From DAOVRL01 sp964459805 (GTDB lineage: Bacteria; Planctomycetota; Phycisphaerae; Sedimentisphaerales; Anaerobacaceae), in contig CAYWOD010000030.1 in assembly GCA_964459805.1 (NCBI GenBank), positions 1 through 22,720 of the forward strand: 22,720 nucleotides of DNA, written 5' to 3'. Both the position numbers and the translations under genes were made by a program. Shown piece by piece: positions 1-6,344 of the stretch (position 1 is the first letter of the stretch; each line of letters starts with the position of its first letter). The notes below the pieces were generated by a model that did not search any database, was not told the DNA's origin, and saw only the letters and a program-made list of their open reading frames with translations.

Positions 1-54
1 TAGCCAGGCTGGATTGTCCAGCTTGCCCACATCAGCTTCGCTTGGCGCACTCAT
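1..54 (-). CDS. 5' end of an unidentified gene, cut by the window edge
   Basis: An ATG at 54-52 on the minus strand opens a frame that stays open for 18 codons to the window edge (begins MSAPSEADVGKL). A GGAG ribosome-binding sequence lies 7 bases upstream, within the last bases after the preceding gene, which makes the start credible. It follows the small membrane protein on the same strand and may be the next gene of the ugd operon. Too little is visible to name a function. Confidence 0.55.
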   Translation of the reverse strand, partial: MSAPSEADVGKLDNPAWL

Positions 55-98
55 ATTACGTCTCCGGTGGCGCGAGTTACGAGTCAAGAGTCGCGAGT

Positions 99-482
99 TT
101 ACGTTATGCGGAATAGGTAATAATCGCTCCAAAGGCCAGGGCGATTACAGCGATAAGGCGAAGAATCAGGACCGGCTGCCTTTGGAACCAGTCGATTACT
201 GCTCCGAGCTTTTTTAGGCCCGAGCATAAATACGAGCAGTCCCGATATCAGGAAGAGAATTCCGAAGGCGGCTATGACCCATTTTATGTAGCAGTCGCTG
301 GCGCCAAGTAAGAATACGACCGCCAGAATGAACCTTATCAGGCCTGCAAAGTACATGCGTTTGCCCTTCTTGAAGAATTCCATCAGGCGCTTGAAGACCT
401 CGGGCTTTACGAGATACAGAATCCCCACGAGGATGAACAAAACGCCAATGCTTTTAATGGCGATAACCATAGCGTTCTCCAT
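99..482 (-). CDS. Small multi-pass membrane protein with an apparent frameshift near the C-terminus
   Basis: The frame gives 127 residues: three hydrophobic segments (about residues 5-25, 43-60 and 66-88) and then a polar, low-complexity tail that does not look like protein. The change in character falls at a run of six A (210-215, read on the minus strand after LGP). Reading the same DNA with five A gives KLGAVIDWFQRQ followed by a fourth hydrophobic segment (VLILRLIAVIALAFGAI) and a TAA at 106-104. The gene is therefore probably a four-helix protein disrupted by one base, either a real mutation or an assembly error. It lies 60 bases after ugd on the same strand and is probably co-transcribed. 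Function unknown. Confidence 0.65.
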   Translation of the reverse strand: MENAMVIAIKSIGVLFILVGILYLVKPEVFKRLMEFFKKGKRMYFAGLIRFILAVVFLLGASDCYIKWVIAAFGILFLISGLLVFMLGPKKARSSNRLVPKAAGPDSSPYRCNRPGLWSDYYLFRIT

Positions 483-542
483 TACTTGCCTTTCGGCGGT
501 TCTGCTACATTTTCGGCAAGCGTCTTGCGTTTACGGCTGAGC

Positions 543-1841
543 TTACCTTCCGACACTGTGGTATTCGATGCCTGCCTTTTCAACGACTTCAGGGTCATAC
601 AGGTTTCTGCCGTCGAAGATGACGGGCTTTTTTAGCTTTGCTGCGATGGCCTCGAAATCGGGGTTACGGAATTCCTGCCAGTCGGTGAAGATTACAAGTG
701 CGTCGGCGTCGTCAAGTGCATCGTATCCGTTCGGGCAGGTTTGGATTTTGCCGTCGAGAGCTGCGGTCGCCGCGGAGGCGGCTTCGGGGTCGTAAGCCTT
801 GATCTTCATTCGGCAATCGAGGAATTTGTTTATGCAATAGATTGCCGGCGATTCTCTGACGTCATCGGTCTTTGCCTTGAATGCCAGTCCCCAGAGGGCC
901 AGTGTGGTCTTGTCCAGGCGGTCGCTGAAATAATCTATAACACGTTTTGCGAATCGCTCGTGTGCGTTGGTATTGACCTTCCGGACGGATTTAGCAATCG
1001 CCATTTCGACGCCGCATTCGGAGCCGGTATGAATTATTGCCCGGATGTCTTTTGGCAGGCAGCTGCCTCCGTAGCCGACGCCCGGAAAGAGAAAGGCCGA
1101 GCCGATTCGCGAGTCGCTGCCGAGACCCTGCCTTACCAGCTCGACGTCGGCCCCCAGCTTCTCGCACAGCTCTGCGATTTCGTTGATGAAGGAGATTCTC
1201 GTTGCGAGCATGATATTAGCAGCGTATTTCGTCATTTCAGCGGAGGCGGGGTCCATATACAGCAGGCGGCGGCGCGTTCGCATAAACGGGCCGTACAACT
1301 GGCTCATTATCTGCTGGACTTGGGGATTGGTTGTGCCGAGGATTATCCTGTCGGGGCTCATAAAGTCGTCAACGGCGGCGCCTTCCTTTAGAAACTCGGG
1401 GTTGCTGACGTAGTCGAAAGGCGTTTGGGTTTTCGATTTTATGATGTCCGTTACCTTTTGGTGGGTCCCTACGGGTACAGTGCTCTTTGTGACGATAATT
1501 CGATAGTCCTTTAAGTTCTCGGCGATCTGGGCGGCGACGGTGAGAATTGCCGAGATGTCGGGCGAGCCGTCCTGTGCCGAGGGAGTGCCGACCGCAAGAA
1601 AGATGATAAGCGAGTTGTCCACTCCGTACTTGAGGTCGGTCGTGAAATGCAGGCGGTTCAACTGCCGGTTGTGCTTGACCATTTCGGTCAGGCCGGGCTC
1701 ATAAATGGGGATGATGCCATCCTTCAAGCCGGCGATCTTCTTGGCATCCTTATCGATGCAGACAACGCTGCTGCCGGCTTCGGCTAAGCAGGCGGCGGTA
1801 ACCAATCCGACGTAGCCGACTCCAACCACACAAATCTTCAT
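543..1841 (-). CDS. ugd: UDP-glucose 6-dehydrogenase (UDPGDH/GMD family)
   Basis: Predicted to oxidise UDP-glucose to UDP-glucuronate with two NAD+ in the cytoplasm, supplying precursor for surface polysaccharide. The 432-residue protein has the family length. The N-terminal Rossmann motif is GVGYVG at residues 7-12, with VCIDKD ending the second strand. NPEFLKEG lies at 147-154, and the active-site loop GYGGSCLPKD puts the catalytic cysteine at about residue 261. The C-terminal UDP-binding domain contains FKAKTDDVRESP. AGGAG lies 7 bases before the ATG. GDP-mannose dehydrogenase shares these motifs, so substrate is inferred. The neighbouring aminotransferase and NusG-like genes fit a polysaccharide locus. 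Confidence 0.93.
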   Translation of the reverse strand: MKICVVGVGYVGLVTAACLAEAGSSVVCIDKDAKKIAGLKDGIIPIYEPGLTEMVKHNRQLNRLHFTTDLKYGVDNSLIIFLAVGTPSAQDGSPDISAILTVAAQIAENLKDYRIIVTKSTVPVGTHQKVTDIIKSKTQTPFDYVSNPEFLKEGAAVDDFMSPDRIILGTTNPQVQQIMSQLYGPFMRTRRRLLYMDPASAEMTKYAANIMLATRISFINEIAELCEKLGADVELVRQGLGSDSRIGSAFLFPGVGYGGSCLPKDIRAIIHTGSECGVEMAIAKSVRKVNTNAHERFAKRVIDYFSDRLDKTTLALWGLAFKAKTDDVRESPAIYCINKFLDCRMKIKAYDPEAASAATAALDGKIQTCPNGYDALDDADALVIFTDWQEFRNPDFEAIAAKLKKPVIFDGRNLYDPEVVEKAGIEYHSVGR

Positions 1842-1931
1842 ATTGTTATCTCCTGTCGTTTCGGCCTCAAACGCCTCTTACGCGGACGGAGGTTCGATCC
1901 TATATGTGGGTTTCGATCCATCAGGGTTTTG

Positions 1932-1961
1932 ATTGTATTGCAACAACGCGGTGCCTGTAAA
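1932..1961 (-). promoter_or_regulatory. Candidate promoter for ugd
   Basis: On the minus strand, TTTACA (1961-1956) is followed after 18 bases by TACAAT (1937-1932). Each box matches the sigma-70 consensus at five of six positions. Initiation would leave an untranslated leader of roughly 85 bases before ugd, so ugd may be transcribed separately from the aminotransferase/NusG pair upstream. Confidence 0.45.
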
Positions 1962-2037
1962 GTCAGAAAAGCACTATAACTTACATTGTGCGTCGGTTCC
2001 CACCGTCACAGCGGCCATTGCAGAGGCCCCATCGGGG

Positions 2038-2586
2038 TCAATCGAGGAACTCTAACATATCGATGTCTATCTCGACGCTGGTTGCCTGGCCGAGCATATC
2101 TATCTGTAAGAGTAATCGCGTGGCATTCTTGGCTCTCACGACTATCCCGGTCAAATCAGTCAGTGGTCCGGCTATGACCCTGCAGCGTTGACCGGCCTTG
2201 ATATATTTGTAGGGGGTCAGCGGCGCACCGGCCCGGAGGGCACGCTCAATCTGGACAAGCTCATCAATCAGGTTTTGCTGGTCGTTGACTTCGATTAGAT
2301 TGGCGACGCGGTTTGTTCGCAGCAGCTCAACTCTCTGGTTCTCATTGCCGCAGAAGAACAGATAGCCGCTGAACAAGGGCAGGAGTGACCTAATCGTTCT
2401 TCGGCTTCGCCGGTGGACCTTCCAGCTCATCGGGAGAAAGTAGTTGATGTCCCTGTGGACGAGGTCGTGGGCCAGGGCCTTTTCATTTCTGCTTTTGGTA
2501 TGAGCGACCCACCAGTGGCCGATGAAATCCCGAATGGACTCTGCGTTGGGCGATATTATCGGCGGATTTTCACTTGCTTTGAGCAA
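2038..2586 (-). CDS. NusG/RfaH/UpxY-like transcription antitermination protein
   Basis: A specialised NusG paralogue of 182 residues from the chosen start. The N-terminal NGN domain begins at HWWVAHTKSRNEKALAHDL and carries the typical INYFLP and LFSGYLFF segments. A C-terminal KOW domain (KAGQRCRVIAGPLTDLTGIV) follows. Such proteins bind RNA polymerase and prevent premature termination in long surface-polysaccharide operons. Start choice: a TTG at 2586 lies one base after the aminotransferase stop, with GGGAGAG seven bases before it. A longer reading from another TTG at 2628 would overlap that gene by 41 bases without a comparable ribosome site. Position directly after a sugar aminotransferase supports a locus-specific UpxY/RfaH role. 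Confidence 0.85.
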   Translation of the reverse strand: MLKASENPPIISPNAESIRDFIGHWWVAHTKSRNEKALAHDLVHRDINYFLPMSWKVHRRSRRTIRSLLPLFSGYLFFCGNENQRVELLRTNRVANLIEVNDQQNLIDELVQIERALRAGAPLTPYKYIKAGQRCRVIAGPLTDLTGIVVRAKNATRLLLQIDMLGQATSVEIDIDMLEFLD

Positions 2587-2587
2587 C

Positions 2588-3712
2588 TTAATTCTCTCCC
2601 GTTGGTCGGTGCGCTCGGTAAAACTCAAGCGCGGTTTTGCCTACGTATTCAACCTGCTCGGCTGTCAGCTCGGGATAAATCGGGAGCGACAAGACCTCGG
2701 TGCAGAGCTCCTCAGCCACGGGCAGATCCCCTTCGCGATAGTCAAGGTCAGCGAAGCACTCCTGGAGATGGAGCGGTTTCGGATAGAATATGGCCGAGCC
2801 GATTTCGTTCTCAGTCAGGAATTTCTGCAACTGGTCTCTATCGGGAGCAGTGACGGTGTACTGGTGGTAAATGCTGAGGTTGTTTGGCTCGACTTTGGGC
2901 GGTTTGAGAGGTGAACCGGCGAATATCTTGTCATAGAGGCCGGCGTGCCGTCTTCGCTTTTGGTTCCATTGGTCGAGGTAATTGAGCTTGACGGCGAGTA
3001 CGGCGGCCTGAATGCTGTCGAGACGGAAGTTGCCGCCGATTATCCTGTAAAAGTATGGTGGGTTTTGGCCGTGGTTGCGAAGAATCTTGATCTTATCTGC
3101 AAGGGCGTCGCTGTTGGTGACTACCAGACCACCGTCACCGAAGGCACTGAGGTTCTTGCTCGGATAGAAGGAAAAGCATCCATAGTCGCCAAGATTGCCG
3201 GCCTTTGTAGCGTTCTGGCTTGCACCTATAGCCTGAGCGGCATCCTCTATGACGGCCAGGTTGTGGCGGCGGGCAATTTCGGTGATCGGCTTCATCTGGG
3301 CCATCTGCCCGAATACGTGCACGGGTATAATTGCCTTAGTCTTCTCTGTGATTCTTTGTTCGATTTGGTCCGGGTCAATGTTGAAGGAGTCCGGATCGAC
3401 ATCAACAAAGACGGGCTTAGCGCCGAGTCTGGCGATAGAGCCTGCGGTTGCAAAGAAGCTAAAAGGGGTGGTTATAACCTCATCGCCCGGGGCTATCTCG
3501 AGGGCCATCAGGCTGACGAGCAGGGCGTCGGTTCCGCTTGAAACACCTATCGCGTGCTTGCAACCGCAATAGGCGGCGATTTTCTGTTCAAATTGCGCCA
3601 CGGCCGGGCCGAGAGCAAAGGTCTGACTCTCGCAGACGCCGGTTATTGCCCGGACGACTTCGTCCCTGCATGTGTCATATTGTACCTTCAAATCCAAGAT
3701 GGGAATCTGCAT
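2588..3712 (-). CDS. DegT/DnrJ/EryC1/StrS-family sugar aminotransferase (PLP-dependent)
   Basis: Transfers an amino group to a keto sugar nucleotide. At 374 residues it has normal family length. GVSSGTDALLVSL (56-68) binds the cofactor phosphate, EDAAQA lies at 156-161, and FYPSKNLSAFGDGG places the Schiff-base lysine at about residue 186. The C-terminal HQYTV and IFYPKPLHLQ segments are typical of the family. It overlaps or abuts the NusG-like gene, so the two are translationally coupled. Substrate cannot be read from sequence; with UDP-glucose dehydrogenase nearby, a UDP-3-keto-glucuronate aminotransferase (WbpE type) is one possibility, but QdtB/DesI-type activities are equally allowed. 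Confidence 0.9.
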   Translation of the reverse strand: MQIPILDLKVQYDTCRDEVVRAITGVCESQTFALGPAVAQFEQKIAAYCGCKHAIGVSSGTDALLVSLMALEIAPGDEVITTPFSFFATAGSIARLGAKPVFVDVDPDSFNIDPDQIEQRITEKTKAIIPVHVFGQMAQMKPITEIARRHNLAVIEDAAQAIGASQNATKAGNLGDYGCFSFYPSKNLSAFGDGGLVVTNSDALADKIKILRNHGQNPPYFYRIIGGNFRLDSIQAAVLAVKLNYLDQWNQKRRRHAGLYDKIFAGSPLKPPKVEPNNLSIYHQYTVTAPDRDQLQKFLTENEIGSAIFYPKPLHLQECFADLDYREGDLPVAEELCTEVLSLPIYPELTAEQVEYVGKTALEFYRAHRPTGEN

Positions 3713-3851
3713 TGCGACCTTTCGTAAAGCTCAAGCCTTTACAGTTTTTCTTGCGTCCGGGCGGGGAGCAGCAGCATTTCGGGTATCGATGACAATCTCT
3801 GCGTTTTCGACAATCCAATCATAGCCATAAGCATTTTGTTTGAAGTCCTGC

Positions 3852-3880
3852 AAAAAACTCCGGTCGGCAGTCATCTGCCG
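3852..3880 (-). terminator. Hairpin plus T-run in the leader of the aminotransferase/NusG operon (possible attenuator)
   Basis: Read on the minus strand, a 6-bp stem (CGGCAG, ATGA loop, CTGCCG) is followed by seven bases and then six T. The seven-base gap makes it weaker than a standard intrinsic terminator. It sits about 140 bases upstream of the aminotransferase start, where UpxY-type NusG paralogues are known to act on leader termination in other bacteria. An attenuator role is inference. Confidence 0.35.
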
Positions 3881-3956
3881 GGCTTAATCGCATAGTTTAG
3901 GACTATGCAGTAGAAATGTCAAAGGAATTGACTATCAGAGAATAGAGTATTTTTGC

Positions 3957-3985
3957 TTGACAATCGGCGATTTGTGTTTTACATA
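3957..3985 (+). promoter_or_regulatory. Weak candidate promoter for the ATP-grasp gene
   Basis: A perfect -35 hexamer TTGACA (3957-3962) is followed after 17 bases by TACATA (3980-3985), which matches the -10 consensus at only three positions. It would give a leader of roughly 40 bases to the ATG at 4031. Confidence 0.3.
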
Positions 3986-4030
3986 CTGAGGTATCTATTA
4001 TGTTGCAGTGACGATAGAACAGGATGAATA

Positions 4031-5047
4031 ATGGGAAAGTCATCGGCTTGCCGACGCTGTGGATCAGGTTTGGGGACCCCGGCCAAGAGGTTCGGCATCC
4101 TGTTTACGTGCATTGGCCGGCGGGTATCGCTGCTCAATAGCTTTCGCCGAGCTGCAGGTCAACTAAGGATGAGCGCTTCGTTTTTCGGTGCGGAGACGAG
4201 CGAGTTGAGTTCCGCCCTGCAATTGTGCGATAAGGGTTTTCTGGTCAAGCCGATAACACACGCCGGTTATATCGGGCAGCTGCTCTCGATTGTCAAACGC
4301 CACAAGGTAAAATTGCTGGTTCCAACGGTTGATTTGGACCTCAAGCTCTTGGCGCAGAACGAGCCGAAGTTCGCGGCGATGGGCTGTCGTGTGCTTGTCT
4401 CAAAGCCGGATGTGGTCGATGTGTGCCAGGACAAGAGGAAGACTTATCGTTTCCTGTGCAAGAACGGTTTTGATACTCCGGCCACTATGAGTGTTCGCTT
4501 GGCTTTGGCCCGGAAGAAGGTGAATTGGCCGTGCTTTCTCAAGCCGTGGGACGGATATGCCAGCCGAGGCAACGCCATTGTCAGGAATCGGAGGGAACTG
4601 TTGTTCCACGCCAAGAAGATACCGAACGTGATCTGCCAGGAGTATGTTGAAGGTGTCGAGTACACGTGCGATGCGTATGTGGACCTTAGTATGAAGGTTC
4701 GCTGTGTCGTTCCGCGAAAGCGCATCGAGATAAGGGCCGGCGAGGTGAGCAAGGGGCAGGTGGTAAAGAATGCTCACATTATGAAGGAAGCTGCCCGACT
4801 GGTTGAGACGCTTGGGGCCGGGCCGGGCGTTATAACTTTGCAATTGTTCCTGACACCTGATGACAAGGTGAAGTTCATTGAGATAAATCCGCGATTCGGG
4901 GGCGGCGTTCCTCTATCAATCAAGGTCGGCGCCGATTTCCCAAAATGGATACTTCAAGAGCTGCTCGGCAAAAGACCGCGTATCCGCTTCGACGGCTTCA
5001 AAGATGACCTGATCATGCTCCGCTACGACGGCGAAGTCTGGCTGTAA
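4031..5047 (+). CDS. ATP-grasp domain protein (carbamoyl-phosphate-synthase-like ligase)
   Basis: A 338-residue enzyme expected to form a carboxylate-amine or similar bond through an acyl-phosphate. The N-terminal pre-ATP-grasp fold starts at ILFTCIGRRVSLLNSF (23-38), as in CarB-like ligases with unknown substrates. The ATP-binding part contains FLKPWDGYASRG (169-180), EYVEGVEYTCDAY (204-216), and the metal-binding FIEINPRFGGG (282-292). The first ~20 residues, containing CRRC, precede the usual family start; AGGA six bases before 4031 supports the longer start. It is divergent from the polysaccharide operon. The last 13 codons (LIMLRYDGEVWL plus stop) recur twice downstream as DNA repeats. 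Substrate unknown. Confidence 0.85.
   Translation: MGKSSACRRCGSGLGTPAKRFGILFTCIGRRVSLLNSFRRAAGQLRMSASFFGAETSELSSALQLCDKGFLVKPITHAGYIGQLLSIVKRHKVKLLVPTVDLDLKLLAQNEPKFAAMGCRVLVSKPDVVDVCQDKRKTYRFLCKNGFDTPATMSVRLALARKKVNWPCFLKPWDGYASRGNAIVRNRRELLFHAKKIPNVICQEYVEGVEYTCDAYVDLSMKVRCVVPRKRIEIRAGEVSKGQVVKNAHIMKEAARLVETLGAGPGVITLQLFLTPDDKVKFIEINPRFGGGVPLSIKVGADFPKWILQELLGKRPRIRFDGFKDDLIMLRYDGEVWL
5008..5046 (+). repeat. 39-bp tag, copy 1: 3' end of the ATP-grasp gene
   Basis: The segment running from CCTGATCATG to GGCTGTA is the coding end of the ATP-grasp gene up to its stop codon. The same 39 bases recur at 5795-5833 (37 of 39 identical) and 6095-6133 (31 of 39 identical). Direct repeats built from a gene's 3' end are typical either of tandem duplication or of integration that regenerates the gene end. 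Confidence 0.8.
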
Positions 5048-5051
5048 AATC

Positions 5052-5072
5052 AGCAGGTTAAAAGAGCCTGCT
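5052..5072 (+). terminator. Hairpin after the ATP-grasp gene
   Basis: AGCAGG (5052-5057) pairs with CCTGCT (5067-5072) around a 9-base A-rich loop. An outer AATCAG/CTGATT pairing may extend it. There is no long T-run, so termination is uncertain. A related hairpin with changed but still pairing bases follows tag copy 2 (5839-5858). Confidence 0.4.
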
Positions 5073-5175
5073 TCAACTATCTGATTTCTTCTGGGCCTTG
5101 GCCAGTGCTTGTCAGCCCCAAAGGGCATTTTGAACGTACCGTGCCGAAACGGGTAATCGCCTGACTGATTTTCCT

Positions 5176-5204
5176 TTGATTTGCCGGGCAAACCACGGTA
5201 GAAT
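5176..5204 (+). promoter_or_regulatory. Promoter of the toxin-antitoxin pair with an internal palindrome
   Basis: TTGATT (5176-5181) and TAGAAT (5199-5204) are separated by 17 bases. A perfect 13-base palindrome, TTTGCC-G-GGCAAA, occupies 5180-5192 between the two boxes, where a bound repressor would block RNA polymerase. This fits autoregulation by the antitoxin, as is common in type II systems. Transcription would start at about 5211, leaving a very short leader before the ATG at 5220. Confidence 0.5.
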
Positions 5205-5219
5205 ATAGGCAGAGCAGAC

Positions 5220-5531
5220 ATGGATATCCTTATTCGAATAAAGCGTCTGGTAATCTCACGGCGAGTTCTTTTCACCGAGAAGGCAGACCAGGAGATGGCA
5301 GCAGATTCGCTGACGCCGGAAATGGTGTACGAGGCCATCCTCAATGCCCCGGCAATCTTCAAGGTCCTGCGTTCGCGTAATCCGAAGACGGGCAAGGCCG
5401 AAAGGTTGTACGTGATCAAAGGGATGACCTTTGATGCACTCGAAATTTATACTAAAGGCAAAATAGTGGAAAAAGAAGGCATCGACGTGTTCTATGTCCT
5501 CATCTCATCAAAAAAGAGCACAGACATCTGA
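5220..5531 (+). CDS. DUF4258-family protein, probable toxin of a type II toxin-antitoxin pair
   Basis: A basic 103-residue protein. After an N-terminal helix (MDILIRIKRLV), the core reads ISRRVLFTEKADQEM, LTPEMVYEAILNA, IFKVLRSRNPKTGKAERLYVIKG and a final strand region FDALEIYTKGKIV. This is the pattern of DUF4258 proteins, small RelE/MqsR-like putative RNases found beside YgiT-type zinc-finger partners. Its end overlaps the zinc-finger gene by 38 bases, giving translational coupling. RNase activity is inferred from family and context. Confidence 0.7.
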   Translation: MDILIRIKRLVISRRVLFTEKADQEMAADSLTPEMVYEAILNAPAIFKVLRSRNPKTGKAERLYVIKGMTFDALEIYTKGKIVEKEGIDVFYVLISSKKSTDI

Positions 5532-5730
5532 ACCTCTGCCTTGTCCTGAGTGCGGAAAGGCCAAGATGGTCCGAACAGTGGAGACCTGCCGACTTGCAGG
5601 GGGGCTGACGGTCAAGAGGCTTCGCCATTATAAGTGCCGCTCTTGTGGCGCACGTTTCTTCGATGATGATGCAATGCACGTTATTCAGTCTGCACGTGCA
5701 TCACAGCCTGCATCGACTACGGCCCGATGA
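5494..5730 (+). CDS. YgiT/MqsA-type zinc-finger protein, probable antitoxin (copy 1)
   Basis: A 78-residue protein with two CxxC knuckles (CPEC at 17-20 and CRSC at 48-51) separated by a basic segment (VKRLRHYK). This is the N-terminal zinc-binding domain of MqsA/YgiT antitoxins without the DNA-binding helix-turn-helix. The ATG lies inside the toxin gene's last codons. Its TGA overlaps the ATG of a 35-codon frame (ATGA). It presumably neutralises the DUF4258 partner by direct binding. A paralogue lies at 5866-6099. Confidence 0.75.
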   Translation: MSSSHQKRAQTSEPLPCPECGKAKMVRTVETCRLAGGLTVKRLRHYKCRSCGARFFDDDAMHVIQSARASQPASTTAR

Positions 5731-5834
5731 CTGTTGTGTGCGTCTTATGGTATGGTTTGCGTTGTTGGCTTGAGTTCTGCGTACTTCAAAGAGGCCTGAT
5801 TATGCTCCGCTACGACGGCGAAATCTGGCTGTAG
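5727..5834 (+). CDS. Possible 35-residue peptide ending in the ATP-grasp C-terminal tag
   Basis: An ATG overlapping the antitoxin stop (ATGA) opens a 35-codon frame, MTVVCVLWYGLRC onward. It ends in LIMLRYDGEIWL, the C-terminus of the ATP-grasp protein with one conservative V-to-I change. The two base differences in the tag are one silent and one conservative. There is no separate ribosome site beyond coupling. It may equally be a fortuitous frame through a duplicated gene end. Confidence 0.25.
   Translation: MTVVCVLWYGLRCWLEFCVLQRGLIMLRYDGEIWL
5795..5833 (+). repeat. 39-bp tag, copy 2
   Basis: Identical to the ATP-grasp gene end (5008-5046) except at two positions. Similarity continues weakly downstream through a hairpin: GCCAG (5839-5843) pairs with CTGGC (5854-5858), the counterpart of AGCAGG/CCTGCT after copy 1. 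The antitoxin paralogue starts 33 bases after the tag, so the block resembles a duplication of tag-plus-antitoxin from which the toxin is missing. Confidence 0.8.
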
Positions 5835-5865
5835 CCAGGCCAGGTCAGAAAAGCTGGCTTGTGCT

Positions 5866-6099
5866 ATGTCCTCATCTCATCGAAAAAGAGCACCGACATC
5901 TGAACTCCCGCCCTGTCCGGAGTGCGGAAAAGTAAAAGTAGTATGGGCAGCAGAACGCTGCCGACGGGCTGACGGGCTGACGATCAAGAGACTTCGCCAT
6001 TATAAGTGCCGCTCTTGTGGCGTGCGCCTCTTTGATGATGATGCAACACACCCTATTCAGTCTGCACTTGCATCAAGGGGCCCATCGACTACGCCGTGA
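5866..6099 (+). CDS. YgiT/MqsA-type zinc-finger protein, orphan antitoxin paralogue (copy 2)
   Basis: This 77-residue protein is a close paralogue of the one at 5494-5730: the same start (MSSSH), CPEC at 17-20, RLRHYKCRSCG at 42-52, and the FDDDA and IQSA tail. The four cysteines are intact, so it may still be functional. No toxin gene precedes it; the DNA upstream is the ATP-grasp tag and a hairpin. A short internal repeat (ACGGGCTG twice) changes the linker between the cysteine pairs. It could be a spare antitoxin or a decaying duplicate. Confidence 0.65.
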   Translation: MSSSHRKRAPTSELPPCPECGKVKVVWAAERCRRADGLTIKRLRHYKCRSCGVRLFDDDATHPIQSALASRGPSTTP

Positions 6100-6133
6100 T
6101 TATAGCGCGTTACGACAGCGAAGTCTGGCTGTA
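6095..6133 (+). repeat. 39-bp tag, copy 3 (diverged)
   Basis: Matches copy 1 at 31 of 39 positions, with the last 16 bases (GCGAAGTCTGGCTGTA) identical. It begins at the end of the second antitoxin, whose TGA overlaps a GTG in the tag's reading frame, which would encode RYDSEVWL before a TAG. A small GAAG/CTTC hairpin follows directly. Confidence 0.65.
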
Positions 6134-6344
6134 GAAGGGGAGCTTCAGACACAGATTGACGCGGATGGGGAACAACAGAAAACGGCTCCTCACCCCTTGA
6201 ATGCCGACGATGACAAAATTAAGCTCTCTGTGGAAATGGTCGATATACAGCAGGGCCAGAAATAGTCTTATCTTTTGGTATGGGGATTTCTCCTACTGAT
6301 CCGGATTTATGGTTTCTTGAACAAGCTCTTTCAAGGCGAAAAAG
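6134..6344. other. Spacer with possible gene remnants
   Basis: No full gene is visible. An open frame ending at 6265 encodes an acidic, glutamine-rich stretch (GELQTQIDADGEQQK, then DDDKIKLSVEMVDIQQGQK) that resembles in style the acidic linker of the next gene (EAETQIGTQGES). Another short frame ending at 6350 encodes a hydrophobic peptide (VWGFLLLIRIYGFLNKLF). Both could be decayed coding sequence. Confidence 0.3.

Larger units (their letters stand above)
3713..4030. other. Divergent intergenic region between the polysaccharide operon and the ATP-grasp gene
   Basis: This 318-base spacer contains no credible gene. It holds two adjacent dyads: CGGCAG-TCAT-CTGCCG at 3865-3880, and GCATAGT/ACTATGC around a 5-base loop at 3890-3908. 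A candidate plus-strand promoter lies at 3957-3985. The minus-strand promoter of the aminotransferase operon must also lie here, but no clear hexamer pair was found. Confidence 0.6.

Noticed and set aside
741..1391. Long plus-strand frame of 216 codons
   Set aside because: It lies antisense inside ugd, whose catalytic motifs are complete on the minus strand; the translation has no recognisable features.
2945..3541. Plus-strand frame of 198 codons
   Set aside because: Antisense to the DegT-type aminotransferase, which has all its cofactor motifs.
4024..4140. Alternative 38-codon frame starting just before the ATP-grasp gene
   Set aside because: Overlaps the ATP-grasp N-terminus in another frame; the ATP-grasp frame contains the family's first strand (ILFTCIGRR).
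6017..6265. Plus-strand frame of 82 codons
   Set aside because: Its first part is out of frame with the second antitoxin gene; only the tail after tag copy 3 might be remnant coding sequence and is noted in the spacer entry.
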